Source of the DNA: Anthopleura xanthogrammica
Lineage: Eukaryota; Cnidaria; Anthozoa; Actiniaria; Actiniidae
DNA length: 64,000 nt
Direction of reading: 5' to 3'
Assembly: GCA_964019055.1 (NCBI GenBank)
Contig: OZ025217.1
Location: 10,700,255-10,764,254 of the forward strand
In this document: piece after piece, positions 44,120 through 56,213 of the stretch
Numbering within the stretch: the stretch's first letter is position 1
Layout of the letters: every line of letters begins with the position of its first letter
Translations under genes and position numbers: made by a program
The notes under the pieces: generated by a model
The model's database searches: none
Told to the model about the DNA's origin: nothing
What the model saw: only the letters and a program-made list of their open reading frames with translations

Positions 44120-45740
44120 ATAGTATGGCAGAGTTACTTTTTAAAATAATTTTAGGCCGGCTTCGGTGTTTTTAGAGTGCGCGGGTAATTGAATCGAAAA
44201 GGCTATGACTTCCTATTTGCAGACTTCAATGAAACGTGATTTTTCACGCCTACACATAACCAAACTTTACACTGAAAAAATAATGGATACTTGCGCAAGC
44301 TCAGTAGCTACAACAAAGCAATCGCTGAAAAGTTAAACTGAACATATTTTGAATACTAGTATACTGCAAAGTTTGAATGACTTTCATGAAATACTATCAG
44401 AAACGGAGTGATTTATGTGATCGTCCGGGTGAGTGTAGTCTTGAGAAAGACTGTTGTTGGTGGTGACTGGCGGTTTGTCAACCTGAGCGGAAGTCATCTT
44501 CAGAGTACAGTGGTGAATGAAAGACAGTAGATGGACAGGTGGACAGGTGTGAAAAACCCAAAATAAGACCCAAAATTTGCCAAGAATACGAAAAAAAATT
44601 GTTTTGGAGTCTGATAGCTAGTTCAAATGTTCAAAAAGTATCAGATCGGTGGGAGTATTTTTGAACGATCCAAGCGTTCTTAAAGATTACTAAAGGGTAT
44701 CTTCTGACAAAATATGAGAAATTTGAAAATTCTGCAACTGTCCCGCCATTCTCGACCGTTACGGACAGCCACTCTTAATCTAAATGTCTTCAGGATTTAA
44801 AAAAAAATTGTAACAATAAAAAAGTTAAAAAAAACAAACTACTGTACAATCTTGTAAAAGTATAATACATTCTTAGCATCATAAAATATCTTCAGAATGG
44901 ATTTCATGAAGTAGGATTATATGAAAATCTTAAGGTTTTTAAAAAAACATTTTGATGACGTACCTAAAATTCATTTCGATATTCCTATTTAATTCCATGC
45001 TCTTATATTGTCTCGAGAATGAATTTTATATCATGGAACGGAATTTAGAAAATCTTGAGTCGAAAGAGCTTTTTTCCTAAAATTTTCATGAAACAATTTT
45101 CAAAGCAAGATATAATGAAACTCAAAGACAAGTATTCGAAAAAAATTAAATTTCTAAAAGTCAATTCAATAAGATATATAAATAAGATAAATATAAAAGA
45201 TAAAATCAGCTAGCTAGGATAAGAAGAGGATAAAACATGCCAAACCTGGATAATAATGCTCTTCGACATCGTAGCTCTTGAACGGTTCGACAAATTTAAT
45301 CTTCAGCCGGCAAGTGTTTGATGTTGAAGTATGTGTCTTTTCAGAGTTCTAACGTATTCTATTGTAACCATAACAATCCTGTTTTTCGAGGCTCAATTAT
45401 TTTCCTATTAAATTCCAAAGATAAATTTACATATTTGACATACGCTTGAAATTTGATGAGAAAATAATGGAGCTAGCGATGAAAAAACAAAACGCAGACA
45501 CAATTTGAGAGAACAATACATTTGATCTGTCCAAATCAAATCTTAAGCATTTTTAACAGAGATCACGTGATCTTGAAAAGTACGCTATTTCTCCAAAATC
45601 AACCTTTCAGAAAATGCATACCTTGTTGGGATTTCATTGACTATTAAATTCGCTACGTGAGCTCAAAGGAAAACAATAACTGTTATTAGCTGATACCTTT
45701 TAAGGTATTTGAAAGGTGTTTCCCTCCTGTTTTCAAACAA
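44120..45740. other. No gene recognised; shared with unit B up to ~45290
   Basis: AT-rich non-coding DNA with long A-runs. It contains the empty insertion site of the CACTG element (GCTCAGTAGC, about 44299-44308). Confidence 0.5.
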
Positions 45741-45747
45741 CTGTGAC

Positions 45748-46666
45748 CACACCGAACATTGTTTAGCCTCCTACGCAGACGCTCTTAGGGTCGTCACGCA
45801 ATACTTCTCTCCCCACGAACGTCTGCTTACTTGAGCAGAACATTCCTTTCCAATTGTGATCATGAGCCAATCCAAATCGACCAATTGTTTTCGATGACCC
45901 AATTACAAACGTCGATAGAAAATTCTGCGGTGACACTAGATCGATGTTGTTCATAGTCTATCATCAAGTTGTCCTAAAGCCAATTAAAGCGAACTGGTTT
46001 TGTATAAGCAGAAATGATGGCACGGATATAAATACATGTAAATAGCTTGAACACCGTGTAATAAACTAAATTTCAGAAGTTACTTCTTCGTCGTCGGAGC
46101 CTGTAAAAGTCCTTTTTTACACATATCTTCTTGCCATTTGGTTTTGTGCTGAGATTTTTACGGACAAACAAGACGGATTATTCTTAGATTTATTTTTATG
46201 TGGGTGACCTTAGGGTGACCTTAGCGGCACCAATGAAGATGAATGCGTTTGGAAAAACTTCAGTGCTCTTTACACTTCATATCCGCCAAACAACTTGATT
46301 ATATTTCAGATTTGTGTTACGAGCGCTTACTTCAATATATCGCTTATTTTCTCAAATAAAATTGTAGGATCTCCAGTTAATATTGGCTAGAGAAAGAGAT
46401 AACCATGATAAATAAGTCAGCAAAGACCAAAGTTTGAAATCAGATACGTTATCGTATGGTTCTCGCAAAAGTATTGCGGTCAAAGTTGTCCAACGACCAA
46501 TCAGCATGAACCTTCTCGATTTTAGAAGGTTCATGCTGATTGGTCAATTTTTGGAAAGGAATGTTCTGCTCAAGTAAGCAGACGTTAGTGGGGAGAGAAA
46601 CGTTGCGTGACGACGTGACGACCCTAAGAACGGCTGCAAAGGAGGCTAAACATTGTTGAGCGGCCC
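45748..46666. mobile_element. Large inverted-repeat element (~115-bp arms)
   Basis: The left arm has AACATTGTTTAGCCTCCTAC, CTTAGGGTCGTCACGCAA, CGTCTGCTTACTTGAGCAGA and ACATTCCTTTCCAA. The right arm (46535-46660) is its inverse. A perfect hairpin at 46497-46543 (CCAATCAGCATGAACCTTCT and its complement) abuts the right arm. 0.9 kb with no transposase frame: a non-autonomous DNA element. Confidence 0.75.
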
Positions 46667-47375
46667 TTAAACTAACTTTCCGTAGTTCGATTATTATGAA
46701 ATTCATACAAGATATTTTGCTCAGATTGAAGTTTATAAAAACGATAAGATAGCGGCGATAAACCAGAATATTTGAATTCAGCTAAGACGTCTAAATTCTG
46801 ATTACGACGGTAATAAAAAAAAAAAACCTATTCTATAAAACTATGGTGTATGACAAACGAAATATCTAGAAACTAGAAAATTTTATCTGACCGAATTTGA
46901 GTAAATCGTAAAAACATTTTGAATCCGAGATTTTGCGTGCGTATATATATATCCATATAAGTTGCTTAGTTTGGTCAGGTTTGGTTTAGGATTTTTTTAT
47001 GAAGACATGAATACGTCTTCCGCTTTTCAAATTGTTGGAGTTTTCGAGGCAAAACTTTCCCAGAGTTTACAAGGAAACCATTTATAGTCTAAGAATCGAC
47101 AATCATTCTAAATCTTTTTAAACTAAAAATTTTAGCCTAAAATAATCGGATTAAAATTTAGAAAGCAAAGCTGACATTTCTAAAACAGGATTATTTTTCT
47201 GGCTTTTTTTTTCTTCTGTAGACAAAATCGACGGGTGAATTCGATGTAACGGTATGGTATATAAATTCGCCCTGAAATATCAATTTCTCCTTACTTTTTT
47301 ATTCAAATATATACCTAAATAACTTTAGCTTGGTGTTTTTAGCAAGGATGCCATATATTTCAATTCAGTTCTACC

Positions 47376-47674
47376 AAGAGAGCATAATTAAGAGAGGGAA
47401 ACTTCTTAATACCGCGCGCCATGTGAATTCCCGGTTGGGCTATTTTTAGCAGTCACGTACAAACATTTTTCGCCATACCCTACTCCTGTGCGTCAAAAAT
47501 CGTGTGCTTCATCCAAACCTGGAAGTAGCGAAAGCATGTAAACAGGGACCACACGTCCACGCCATCAAAAAATTAAAAACCAAAAGATTTGGATGCTAAA
47601 AAATAGCCCAACCGGGAATTCACATGGCGCGCGCGGTATTAAGAAGTTTCCCTCTCTTATTTATGCTCTCTTGA
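47376..47674. mobile_element. MITE with ~75-bp inverted ends
   Basis: AAGAGAGCATAATTAAGAGA, GGGAAACTTCTTAATACCGC and GCGCCATGTGAATTCCCGGT on the left; the inverse on the right ends TTATTTATGCTCTCTT. 300 bp, no ORF. Confidence 0.85.
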
Positions 47675-47679
47675 TTCTA

Positions 47680-48387
47680 TATCTAACAACATTTTAACAT
47701 TCTCTTTTTGATTTTTTAGTCCGTTTCTAAAATTTATATTTATTATATTATATCATTATAGTTATTTATTTATTTAGTCTCGCTTTCAATTTGAAGACAA
47801 GGAAGAAATGTAATGTAATGTAATATAATCGATATTGCAAATATTGTAAATGTTGGTTTTGTTCTTTTTGATTTTAGTCTAAATTTCTTGTCAGATTTCC
47901 TTAAAAAGCAGGTCTTCAAAGATTTACACTTTTGGGTGGAAACCATAGAAGTGACTCGAAGTTTTTGAACAAAAATTCTTAGAAAGAAAGAAATAATAAT
48001 AATAATAAAAAAGATAAAAAAGATATATAGCTAAGTAAGTAGAAAGTAAGTAAAAGAGAAACAATCTATGGTAATCATGGAACAGTAAGAAAGTGTTATG
48101 CTTACAAACCTGGATAAACGTTGAACAAGAATCCATCGTTGTTACCCACCCTAGACTTGAGTGGATATTTTTTCTATTTATTTTTCTTCGTAATTTAACT
48201 CCTATCCAGGGGTTTAACATTGTTTTGTCTTGCGTTGATCATGGAAAAAAAGCTTCAATACGAAATACGTCATGTTTGACAAAAACAAAAAACAGAACAA
48301 AAAACAGGAAGTGTCGGTTAACCTTGAGTATCGGCTAAGCATTCCTTTGGAGATCATTTGCACTACAGTAATATCTAACGAATACAT
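47680..48387. other. No gene recognised
   Basis: AT-rich DNA with short GTAAT repeats near 47810. The frames are low-complexity. Confidence 0.5.
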
Positions 48388-48685
48388 CAGTTTTGCGTTA
48401 TATAAAAACCGCTTTGTTTGAAGACCACATGCAGACTCATTTGCACAGGCCTAGCCTCGTTTATAAGTCAGCTATTCATAGACACTATTAAAAGTCCGTA
48501 GGATTTCAAAACATTGGTATTATTCAACTTACACATTCTTTCTTTACTTACAGTTGATTTTTTTTTTGAAATCCCGACGGACTTTTAATGGTGTCTTTGA
48601 ATAGGTGACTCATGAAATAGGTTAAGCCTTTGCAAATGAGTCTGTGGTCTTCAAAAACAGCAGTTTGCATCGAATGCAAAACTGG
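48388..48685. mobile_element. MITE with long inverted arms (related to 52219-52560)
   Basis: The arms contain TTTGAAGACCACATGCAGAC / TCTGTGGTCTTCAAAAACAG, AAGTCCGTAGGATTTCAAAA and the outer CAGTTTTGC / GCAAAACTG. The same family lies in the unit-B-specific block. It ends about 180 bp before the A/B junction. Confidence 0.8.
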
Positions 48686-49117
48686 ATTTGTATGGGGAAA
48701 TGAGTTTGTTAACAAGTCCTTGCACATATCTTCCAGCATATTATCCCATACAAATCCTAAAACAATATTGGCTATTATATATATTTAATGTTATTTCTCA
48801 TGTGATGCATTTACAATATTTTCTGATCAGTCTTCAGCATTATATGTGTGGTTTTTACACTGGTGTTTCGCAAATTTGAAATAAGTCTGCTCATTAAATG
48901 AATAAATTTTATTCTCTTCTCCTCTCTTTACATTCAGTGCCACATTGAGCTTCTTCCTATTTCTCCCTCTTGCTAAAGGGTTTTTCCCCTAAAATCAGTT
49001 TTCCTGCTATCACAAAATCCAAAATACCATCAGTAATATAATTTTATATAAAAACTGAACATTTTCGTCAAACCCCAAAATACAATTTTTATGGATTTTT
49101 TATGGATTTATTTGTAG

Positions 49118-49177
49118 AGTCTTGCAGATTTTGCAAAGCGGCGCCTTGAAGACGGATTATTGGCAGCAATAAGATAA
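49118..49177 (+). pseudogene. MRPL20: Duplicated MRPL20 exon 5 (orphan)
   Basis: A copy of the terminal exon (acceptor TATTTGTAG, SLADFAKRRLEDGLLAAIR, stop) with one change (Ile to Phe). It lies at the start of unit B of the large duplication, with no exons 1-4 upstream in this unit. It could only be used by long-range splicing from the intact gene 13 kb upstream, competing with the original exon 5. It is most simply an orphan exon. Confidence 0.9.
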
Positions 49178-50204
49178 TCTAATGCGTAGACGTTAATTCA
49201 GATTTCGTTTTTGGTCAGGAATTTTGTTGTATGTAATGTGTAAGATATGTAATTAAAGGTTCGCGATTGTTTTAAAACAGATAAATGAGGCTTTTTAAGG
49301 GGTGGGGGATCCAGAAATCTGAGAAAGGGGGACTTTCAAAATTTGGAGTTAAAGGAATCTCACTGCTGATTATATGCCAAACGAAACGAGAGGTGTGGGG
49401 TATGCTACCAAGGAAATTCTTAAATTTTGATTATCAGATATGCTATTTCCAGCATTCTAGGGATATTTTGGACCAAAAAAGGTAAAAAAAAAATTTCATT
49501 CCAAACCCTATAGTCAAAAATTTCCAATTTTGCATCTCATAAACGTTTCATGTCTTTCCACAAGGAGTGAAAGTGGTCCAAAATCAACCAAAACCATGAG
49601 CTTTTGTCCATGCTTTTTTATTTATTTATTCATACTTATATAGTGCTATTTACGTATGCCGATCTAATATTAATAATAACATAATTAATATATAGATATA
49701 GAATAATGAAATTAAAATAAAGCTCAAAAGTAAAACCAACATCTATATATAACTCCCTACAGCCATTCTCAGACACACGCGCACTCTTGCGAATTTTTCT
49801 GTCGCGAACAGTTGGTTTTTGGTGGACGTCAATCAAAATCGAAAACACAAAGCTACAAAGGAATGTGCGTATGGAATGTCATGGAAACGCTTTGATTGAC
49901 GTCCACCAAACCCTACTTTGTCGCGACAAAAAAAATCGCAACAGTGCACGTGTGTCTGAGAATGGCTGTAACTAAAAATATTTTAAAATCTGCCCGAAAA
50001 AAGTGAGTCTTCAACTTCTATTTGAAAACAGCAAGTGATTGGATTTCACATAATTTGGCAGGAAAACTATCCCATAATGACTGAGCGGCTACATGAAAAG
50101 ATCTGGCTCCATGGTAAAGGAAGCATTTTCCCTTTAGGCGGCTCTAATACCATTAGATCTAAGATTATAAGAAGAATCTGACTTTGAAAGTTAAAATTAA
50201 AATC

Positions 50205-50492
50205 TTAAAATGAATACGCGAGCTTGACAACCAATGAAGTGCATGTATATGAGAATACTATCCTATGTCCATAACAAGTCTCGCTGCAGCATTCAGACTG
50301 CACATGTTGTAGTTTGGCTATGTGTACCTTTGGTAGGCCATACAATAATCCATTACAATAGTCTAAACTACTGGTTATAAAGGCATAAATAGGTGTCAAT
50401 AAAGAATCGCGGGATAAATATTTCTTAATCCTCCTAATATCATGCAAATGGTAAAAAGCTGTATTACAAAATTTAGTGATATGTGTTGACAT
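50205..50492 (-). mobile_element. LINE reverse-transcriptase fragment, unit B
   Basis: Same RT thumb fragment as in unit A (DIRRIKKYLSRDSLLTPIYA, LDYCNGLLYGLPK), with one codon deleted near the C-terminal end (VVKLAYS versus VVNKLAYS). It was inserted before the duplication. Confidence 0.85.
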
Positions 50493-50975
50493 ACTTAACG
50501 TACTTTGTCAAACCATGAGCCAAGATTTCTAACGCACGAAAATAGTTTAATATTCGATTCACCGACAGTGATACTAAATTCAGCATTAATCTTACTTAGT
50601 TGCTGTTTAGTTCCTATCAATCAAAAATTATTCATAATTTTCCAAAAGGTGTGGAAATGGTCCAAAATCGGTCAAAACCATAGTAGCTATAGTCCATGCT
50701 TTTTGGCTGAAAATGGCCAAAAATGACCTATTTTGCATCCTTCATAAATAATGCATAATTTTTCAAAAGGTGTAAAAATGAGTCAAAATCGATCAAAACC
50801 ATGGGCTAAAGTCCATGCTTTTAGCCTGAAACTGACCAAATATGTCCTATATGGCATATCTCGCATAATGCAAAAATATTTAAAACATTTTTACGTGTTC
50901 AGTACTGTTAGGTATAATGGGCATGCATTGAAATATCAATAGATGGATATTTGGAAAGTCATTGTTTGCCTAGAC

Positions 50976-51385
50976 ATTTTTTACCGATAGAGCAGCCATC
51001 TTAAATTATGGGATGCCAAGGGGGCAAACGTGAATTATTTATAAAGCATAGAGTGGCGGGGTTACTTTCTCAAATAACTTTACGCTTTGGTGTTTTACAT
51101 ATCTATTTATTTAACTTCGCTTTTTAAAAACAAAATCAGTGATCAGTTTGGTAGATTGGTAACTGGGAGGAAAAAAATGAAAACAAGAAATAGTGAATTG
51201 AATGGCGGGGACACCACAACAGCTCCAACTACCAGCAAATTCAATTGGTTTATAGATGTGCTTCTCATTGAAAAACGTTACATTATATAAAAAGACACCC
51301 TGACAGCTGTGCATACCATAAATTTCCAATATTGTCTTACTTAAAACAATAGAATTCAAGATGGCCGCCGTATCGGTAAAAAGGA
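50976..51385. mobile_element. DNA element with TTTTTACCGATACGGC(G/A)GCCATCTT ends
   Basis: Left TTTTTACCGATAGAGCAGCC and right GGCCGCCGTATCGGTAAAAA are inverted. The left part matches 43611-43660 and 44117-44180 of unit A with the ORF region missing (CCATCTTAAATTATGGGATG, AAAGCATAGAGTGGCGGGGT). It is an internally deleted relative of the sequence that carries the 102-aa ORF. Confidence 0.7.
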
Positions 51386-52218
51386 CTATTTGCTCTTCAA
51401 TAACGTAGCACTGAAGCATTTGATCTTGCATAAGGAAAATTTTGTCCCAAAAAATCTCACACTTAAACTGAAATAACTCAAAAACCGGGTTATTTCAGGG
51501 TTCGTAAGTGCTAAGAAAAAATTAAAAAAATTCTGTAACAGGGAAAGACCTAAAATAAACTTCATTGATTTTTGAAAATTCCCCATTACAGTTTTTCTTT
51601 TTCGTTCCTATCAAAGATTGGATCATGAATTTCAAACATGCCAATTTTAAACGATTTTCATCGTGCGGTTTTTGAGATATGATTTTTTAAATGTAAAACT
51701 TTGCGTACATTTCAAATGTTCTATCGTTGTCATAGCAATGTGTTACGTCATATTTTTTATTTTCATTCCAATCTTTACTTTATGGTCTTTGGTCTTCTGG
51801 GTTAACTTACTGTCATATATTAGCCATATAAAGTTTTTCAGGGTCATTTTTGTTAGTCTATATGCAAGTTCAAAAACTATTTCTAGCCTCCTTAAAGTAC
51901 ACCTAACCCCTGATACAATACTTTCAGCATCGATTCTACCTAAAGTGAATAGTTAAATAGTGAAATATTTCTTCATTTGAGTGTTGCGTCTTTAAGTCGT
52001 AAAGGTTTATACTTCCAATATGTTAAAGCTGTTACTGCGACTGAGATATCAAATTACATCACTTGGAAGCAAAGTTTGTACCTCCCTGATAATTCTTTAG
52101 ATTCAAGTCTGTGGATAGTGAAAATGTTAACCCGGGTATCCCTGAGCATCCTGTTTCAAGGTGTTGTTTTTACTTTGATTGTTTTGGATTAGCAAAAGTC
52201 ATTAAGGTCCGTAATACT

Positions 52219-52560
52219 CCAGTTTCACATTCGATGGAAACCGGTGTTTTTGAAGACCACAGACTCATTTGCACAGGCTTAGCCTCGTTTATAAGTCATC
52301 TATTCAAATACACCATTAAAAGTCCGTGGGATTGGTATTATTCGACTTGCACATTCTTTACATTACAGTTGGCTGTTGCTAATGATTTGGAAAAGTCAAC
52401 CGTAATGTAAAGAATGTGTAAGTTGAACAATACCAATGTTTTGAAATCCCACGGACTTTTAATGATGTCGTTGAATAGCTGACTTATAAACGAGGCTAAG
52501 CCTTTACAAATGAGTCTGTGGTCTTCAAAAACAGCGGTTTCCATCGAATGCGAAACTGGT
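52219..52560. mobile_element. MITE with ~150-bp arms
   Basis: CCAGTTTCACATTCGATGGA, TTGAAGACCACAGACTCATT and TAGCCTCGTTTATAAGTCA on the left; the inverse on the right ends TCGAATGCGAAACTGG. Related to 48388-48685. Confidence 0.85.
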
Positions 52561-53294
52561 GTATTGGGAAAAAATCACTAAAATAGCCTGAACTGGAAGA
52601 ATGTGAAAGCAATTGATCTCAAAAGTTTAATCCGGTGTCTTCTCAATATTTTTGATGTTTCAGCCTAAATTGGCAGCATTACACGAAAGAGGAAAAAAAG
52701 TTATTAAAGATTTTATATCGCTCGGTTTAAGTGACCCGGTCGCCTAATATGCACAGATAATACTGCGAGATTGTTTTCGAAACCGAATATATACAGAGAT
52801 AGGTAGAAGTTTTCTCTACAAAGATAATATACCTTTGTTCGAGTATTGGCTTCGATTCTGCTGGTAAATGTGCTGGCAATTTCACCGTGGTTTAGAAATT
52901 CGGCCCGTAACGGCAAACGCGGCTCAAATATTAGTTTTCGAATACAACGTTAAAAGCCTAAATGTTTGATTTACTTCATGTGCTAAATTCGGAATATCCA
53001 AGTGTTTTTAACGCGATACGAGCGAGTTGAAAAAGTCACGAAATCCACTCCAACCGCTAACAAATCACGATATTTTGCGACAACCGAGTTCTTGCCATTA
53101 ATTAATAAGTAAAAAACCTATATAAGGCCCGGTTTAGACGTCGAATTTCACATGTACCGAATCTAATGCAAATGAGCAAAACCTAATGATTGAGTTCATT
53201 TGCATTAGATTAACTGGATAACGTAGAACGTTCGGTAAGGTGCTATTGACTATCAGAATTCGATTAAATGTTTCTCAAGCATATTGTTTAGGCT

Positions 53295-54732
53295 TCAATA
53301 AGGCAAAAAGAACAATTTCTCGTAGTAGGCAAATGTGTTGTTCTTGATGATGGATTCTGGGTATTCTTGTCGTGTGGCGTTGTTCAGTTCGCAAATCTTT
53401 TTCTCTTTGTTGTAATTGAATGACTTGCAATCAATGAAGATGATGCAGTAATTCAAACAAATGAGATCTTTCTGCACTTCCGCTTCTGAGTACATCACGT
53501 GACCAACCAGAGCCTCGCGACTTTTCCCGCTCGTAGTGAAAGTGAAATATGGAGTATCTGGCTTATAAGAAGTTATAAAGAGCTTTTAATTCTTATGAAC
53601 AAATTAACTGAAAAATAGCACATATTGAATTACCTTGTGTATCGATGTGTTTGTTTTCAATGCAGTGTCGCGGTGCAGGTAACTGTTTAGGTACATCACT
53701 GAACTTGTACACGTAAAATCCAAAACACTTTCTGATGTGCACCGTGGTGTTCTGATAACAGCAGTCACCGTTAAAGTGAAAGCAGACGGTTCTCTTGACG
53801 ATTCCATCTTGGACGCTTGAATGTGCTCCTCTCAACCATCCAGGGGCCTGGGTACCACACCTGTTCTGTGGGACACACGTGGTTGGTAACTGATTACCAG
53901 CTGGGCTCTGGATTTGATACCACTTGCTAAGGTCAATATCTGTGACATCGCTGTTGGATTGAGAGGACTGGTAGATGTGATTGACAGCCCTGGAAACATC
54001 TGTGATGATGAGGTGGTCGTGGCAAAGTTGAAGAGGAGCTAAAAAAAGATAACATACCAAAGTTGTGAGTCACAGATCTCTGCTTATGAATCATTTGGCA
54101 TTTTGTAAAATATAGAGTAAAGTACAACCTTTTGCCTTGACAATCAATTTCTCGATGCCTTCTCGGTTGGAAGCAACACACACGTACTCGCCATTATTCT
54201 CAGTGATGGTGATCTCTGCAGTAGATGTCTTGTTGACTAGCACTGCTCCTGAGCGTACCCAGGCCACGTATGGAGTCGGTGAACCAATGCCTTCACATGT
54301 TACTGTCTCGTTGGTATACACGACTGTGTTGTTGATGGAACTTGTGATCTGTAGAAATCCTGAGAAATAGAGCACACAGTAACTTAAAGCAGATTGCGTA
54401 GAAATAAAAGAATTAAAGGTACGAAAGTGGCGTGCGGATAGTATACTCCAAGCATTCTGATTGGATGAGCGGAAACCTCACTGACAGATTGACATTGGTT
54501 CAAAGGATGTCAATTCTGTTCCATATGACGGTGCCGTTTGGCATGAAAAACGAAATATACTTTTGAATGTTCCTCTTTGGTCTGAAACGGCATCCTTGTC
54601 TGAAAGGTCTTTTAATGCACTAAATAGATACAGTGAATATACAGTACCTATTTCAATTAACGTACATAACGGGAAATCTGGAATAGTTGATCTGATGCCA
54701 AAATTGGTGGGTGTCAACATGAATTTTTGTGA

Positions 54733-54763
<31 letters not shown>

Positions 54764-56035
54764 TTCTACATTTATATAGCGCCATATATATATACTCTAT
54801 GGCGCTTCACAGTCCAACATGCCAAAAATGTAATTAAAAAATATATATCCTATAAACCGAATCGAAATACAGCGACCAATTCAAGCAACCACCGCCCCAG
54901 ACTGACCAGCGATAAGTGATACCAACTAGCAATAGCCAATGTGCATGAGCTCGAAATTCTAGCACAAAGCATGATGGGAAAGTGAGTTCTTACACTTTTT
55001 TGGCTCCTCAAAAAATTTATCTGATAGTTTTTCCTTCGACATTTTCCATGAAAATGAAAGTATTTCAACAGACGAAAATAACAGAGTAATTTTTTTCTGG
55101 CAGTTCCTTTGATTTCCCTGTTCCAATTTCATAGGACTCACTTTCCCAGATTGCTTTGTGAGCTTTGATGCACATTGCCTATTCAATACCATGCATTCAA
55201 GCGTGATTGCAACTATGTATTTGCAATATTTATGAGGTGAGCATTCAGCCTCCCACAATTCCTATAGGTCTATGATCAGTCGACCATTTCAGATCTCCCG
55301 TTATCAACGTTACTTGAAATAGGTGTATGTGGTAGGAAACACTAGGATTTGATTCTCATACAGGGACGGCGGAGTCGACATTTTAAAGTTCGGAGGCTAG
55401 TATGCAAATTATAGGGAAAAACTGAGGGGGAGGGGGGGCAACATCTTCGAGTCCACCAGGCTCGACCATCCCTGCTTCATGCATATCTCTTACCTCTCAG
55501 GTATTTCAACTGTTCGCTGTTCAGGACTCCTTCTATGATGTATAAATCCATAACGGAGCCAAGCAACTGATGATTGTCCCAGTGATCATCATCACCAATC
55601 TCGTACGTGTCTTTAGTTGGAGGGTTCCATACTGTTGCTGTGCTAAATTCTTGGGATGCCTCTTCTTTAACGTCACTGAAGAGCTTCACAACGCCTGCGT
55701 CTTGGTCCCATGTGACTGCAACGTGTGTCCACTTGCCCGCCTCAATAACTTTGGTTGCTTGCACAATGAAATAGGGCTGTGCGCTGGAATGCCTCATAAA
55801 AAGGAATTTACTATCATGAACCATTAAACCAAAATGCCATGGACGGTTCCAGTCAGAGAAAATATATTGATCTCTGTTAGGAATACTGTCGACTTGAACC
55901 CAAGCTGCAATGGTGAAACTCCTTCCACGAAATTCAACTTTAGGAATTCGTGCAAAGCAGTTGGATGCTTGGTTGAAGTTGATGGCTTTACTTCCTGGAT
56001 AACGACCTTCGACAAAGGTAGGTCCACCGTGAAGG
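53295..56035 (-). CDS. Extracellular multidomain protein LamG-Ig-D8C-PAN, copy B
   Basis: Exons 56035-55494, 54359-54129, 54038-53634 and 53557-53295 have the same lengths and phases as copy A (542, 231, 405 and 263 nt), and all remain open. Domain order is LamG, one Ig, D8C, PAN, then stop after KLFFLPY. Differences are scattered substitutions such as DWNRPWHFGLMVHDS versus DWYSPWHFGLAVHDS in LamG, GIGSPTP versus AIGSPTP in Ig, and TSGKSREAL versus TSGDSDEAL before PAN. The intron between LamG and Ig gained two insertions. Both copies look functional, so this is a recent paralogue pair transcribed in the same direction, copy B upstream of copy A. The upstream signal-peptide exon is again not found. 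Confidence 0.8.
54737..54912. mobile_element. Short retroelement-like insertion with (ATA)n end (unit B only)
   Basis: Begins with an AAT/ATA repeat, then TTCTACATTTATATAGCGCC and ATGGCGCTTCACAGTCCAAC. Unit A has the uninterrupted AATTAATGCGATAAGTGA. The TATATAGCGC motif next to a simple repeat is the inverted form of the retroelement 3' end seen at 41930. Confidence 0.7.
54934..55190. mobile_element. MITE insertion, unit B only (same family as 35213-35465)
   Basis: AGCCAATGTGCATGAGCTCG and AAGCATGATGGGAAAGTGAG on the left; inverted ACTCACTTTCCCAGATTGC and TTTGATGCACATTGCCTATT on the right. Unit A reads AGCAATTCATTACCATGC at the empty site. Confidence 0.8.
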
Positions 56036-56213
56036 CTGTAAAAGTTTACAATTAATGTCAAAGGTCAAAAATATTGAAACTGAAATATAATTCGTTAACC
56101 TATCATAGTTACCATGTTACAAAAAGCACCTTTCCTTTAGCGAAGACAAGGATAGACCCCCTGCAGCATGACGGAATGCAGCTTAATTTGGAGGACAAGA
56201 CAAAAGAATTTAA

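Larger units (their letters stand above)
35774..48862. repeat. Large tandem duplication, unit A (13.1 kb)
   Basis: From GCAAATTTGAAATAAGTCTG the sequence recurs at 48871 and, with interruptions, to the end of the window: 64000 matches about 45290 of unit A. Unit A starts inside MRPL20 intron 4 and contains MRPL20 exon 5, a LINE fragment, the LamG-Ig-D8C-PAN gene, several MITEs and a small ORF. Its last 3.6 kb (45.3-48.86) has no visible partner because unit B leaves the window. Confidence 0.9.
50941..52837. other. Unit-B-specific 1.9-kb block made of repeats
   Basis: Absent from unit A, where ATATCAATGCGAGTATTGG is continuous. It holds a DNA element (50976-51385), a segment resembling MRPL20 intron 2 (about 51745-51890: TGTCATATATTAGCCATATA, GCAAGTTCAAAAAC) and a segment like 22890-23060 (TAAAGT-CACCTAA, GTGAATAGTT). 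A MITE lies at 52219-52560. No gene. Confidence 0.75.
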
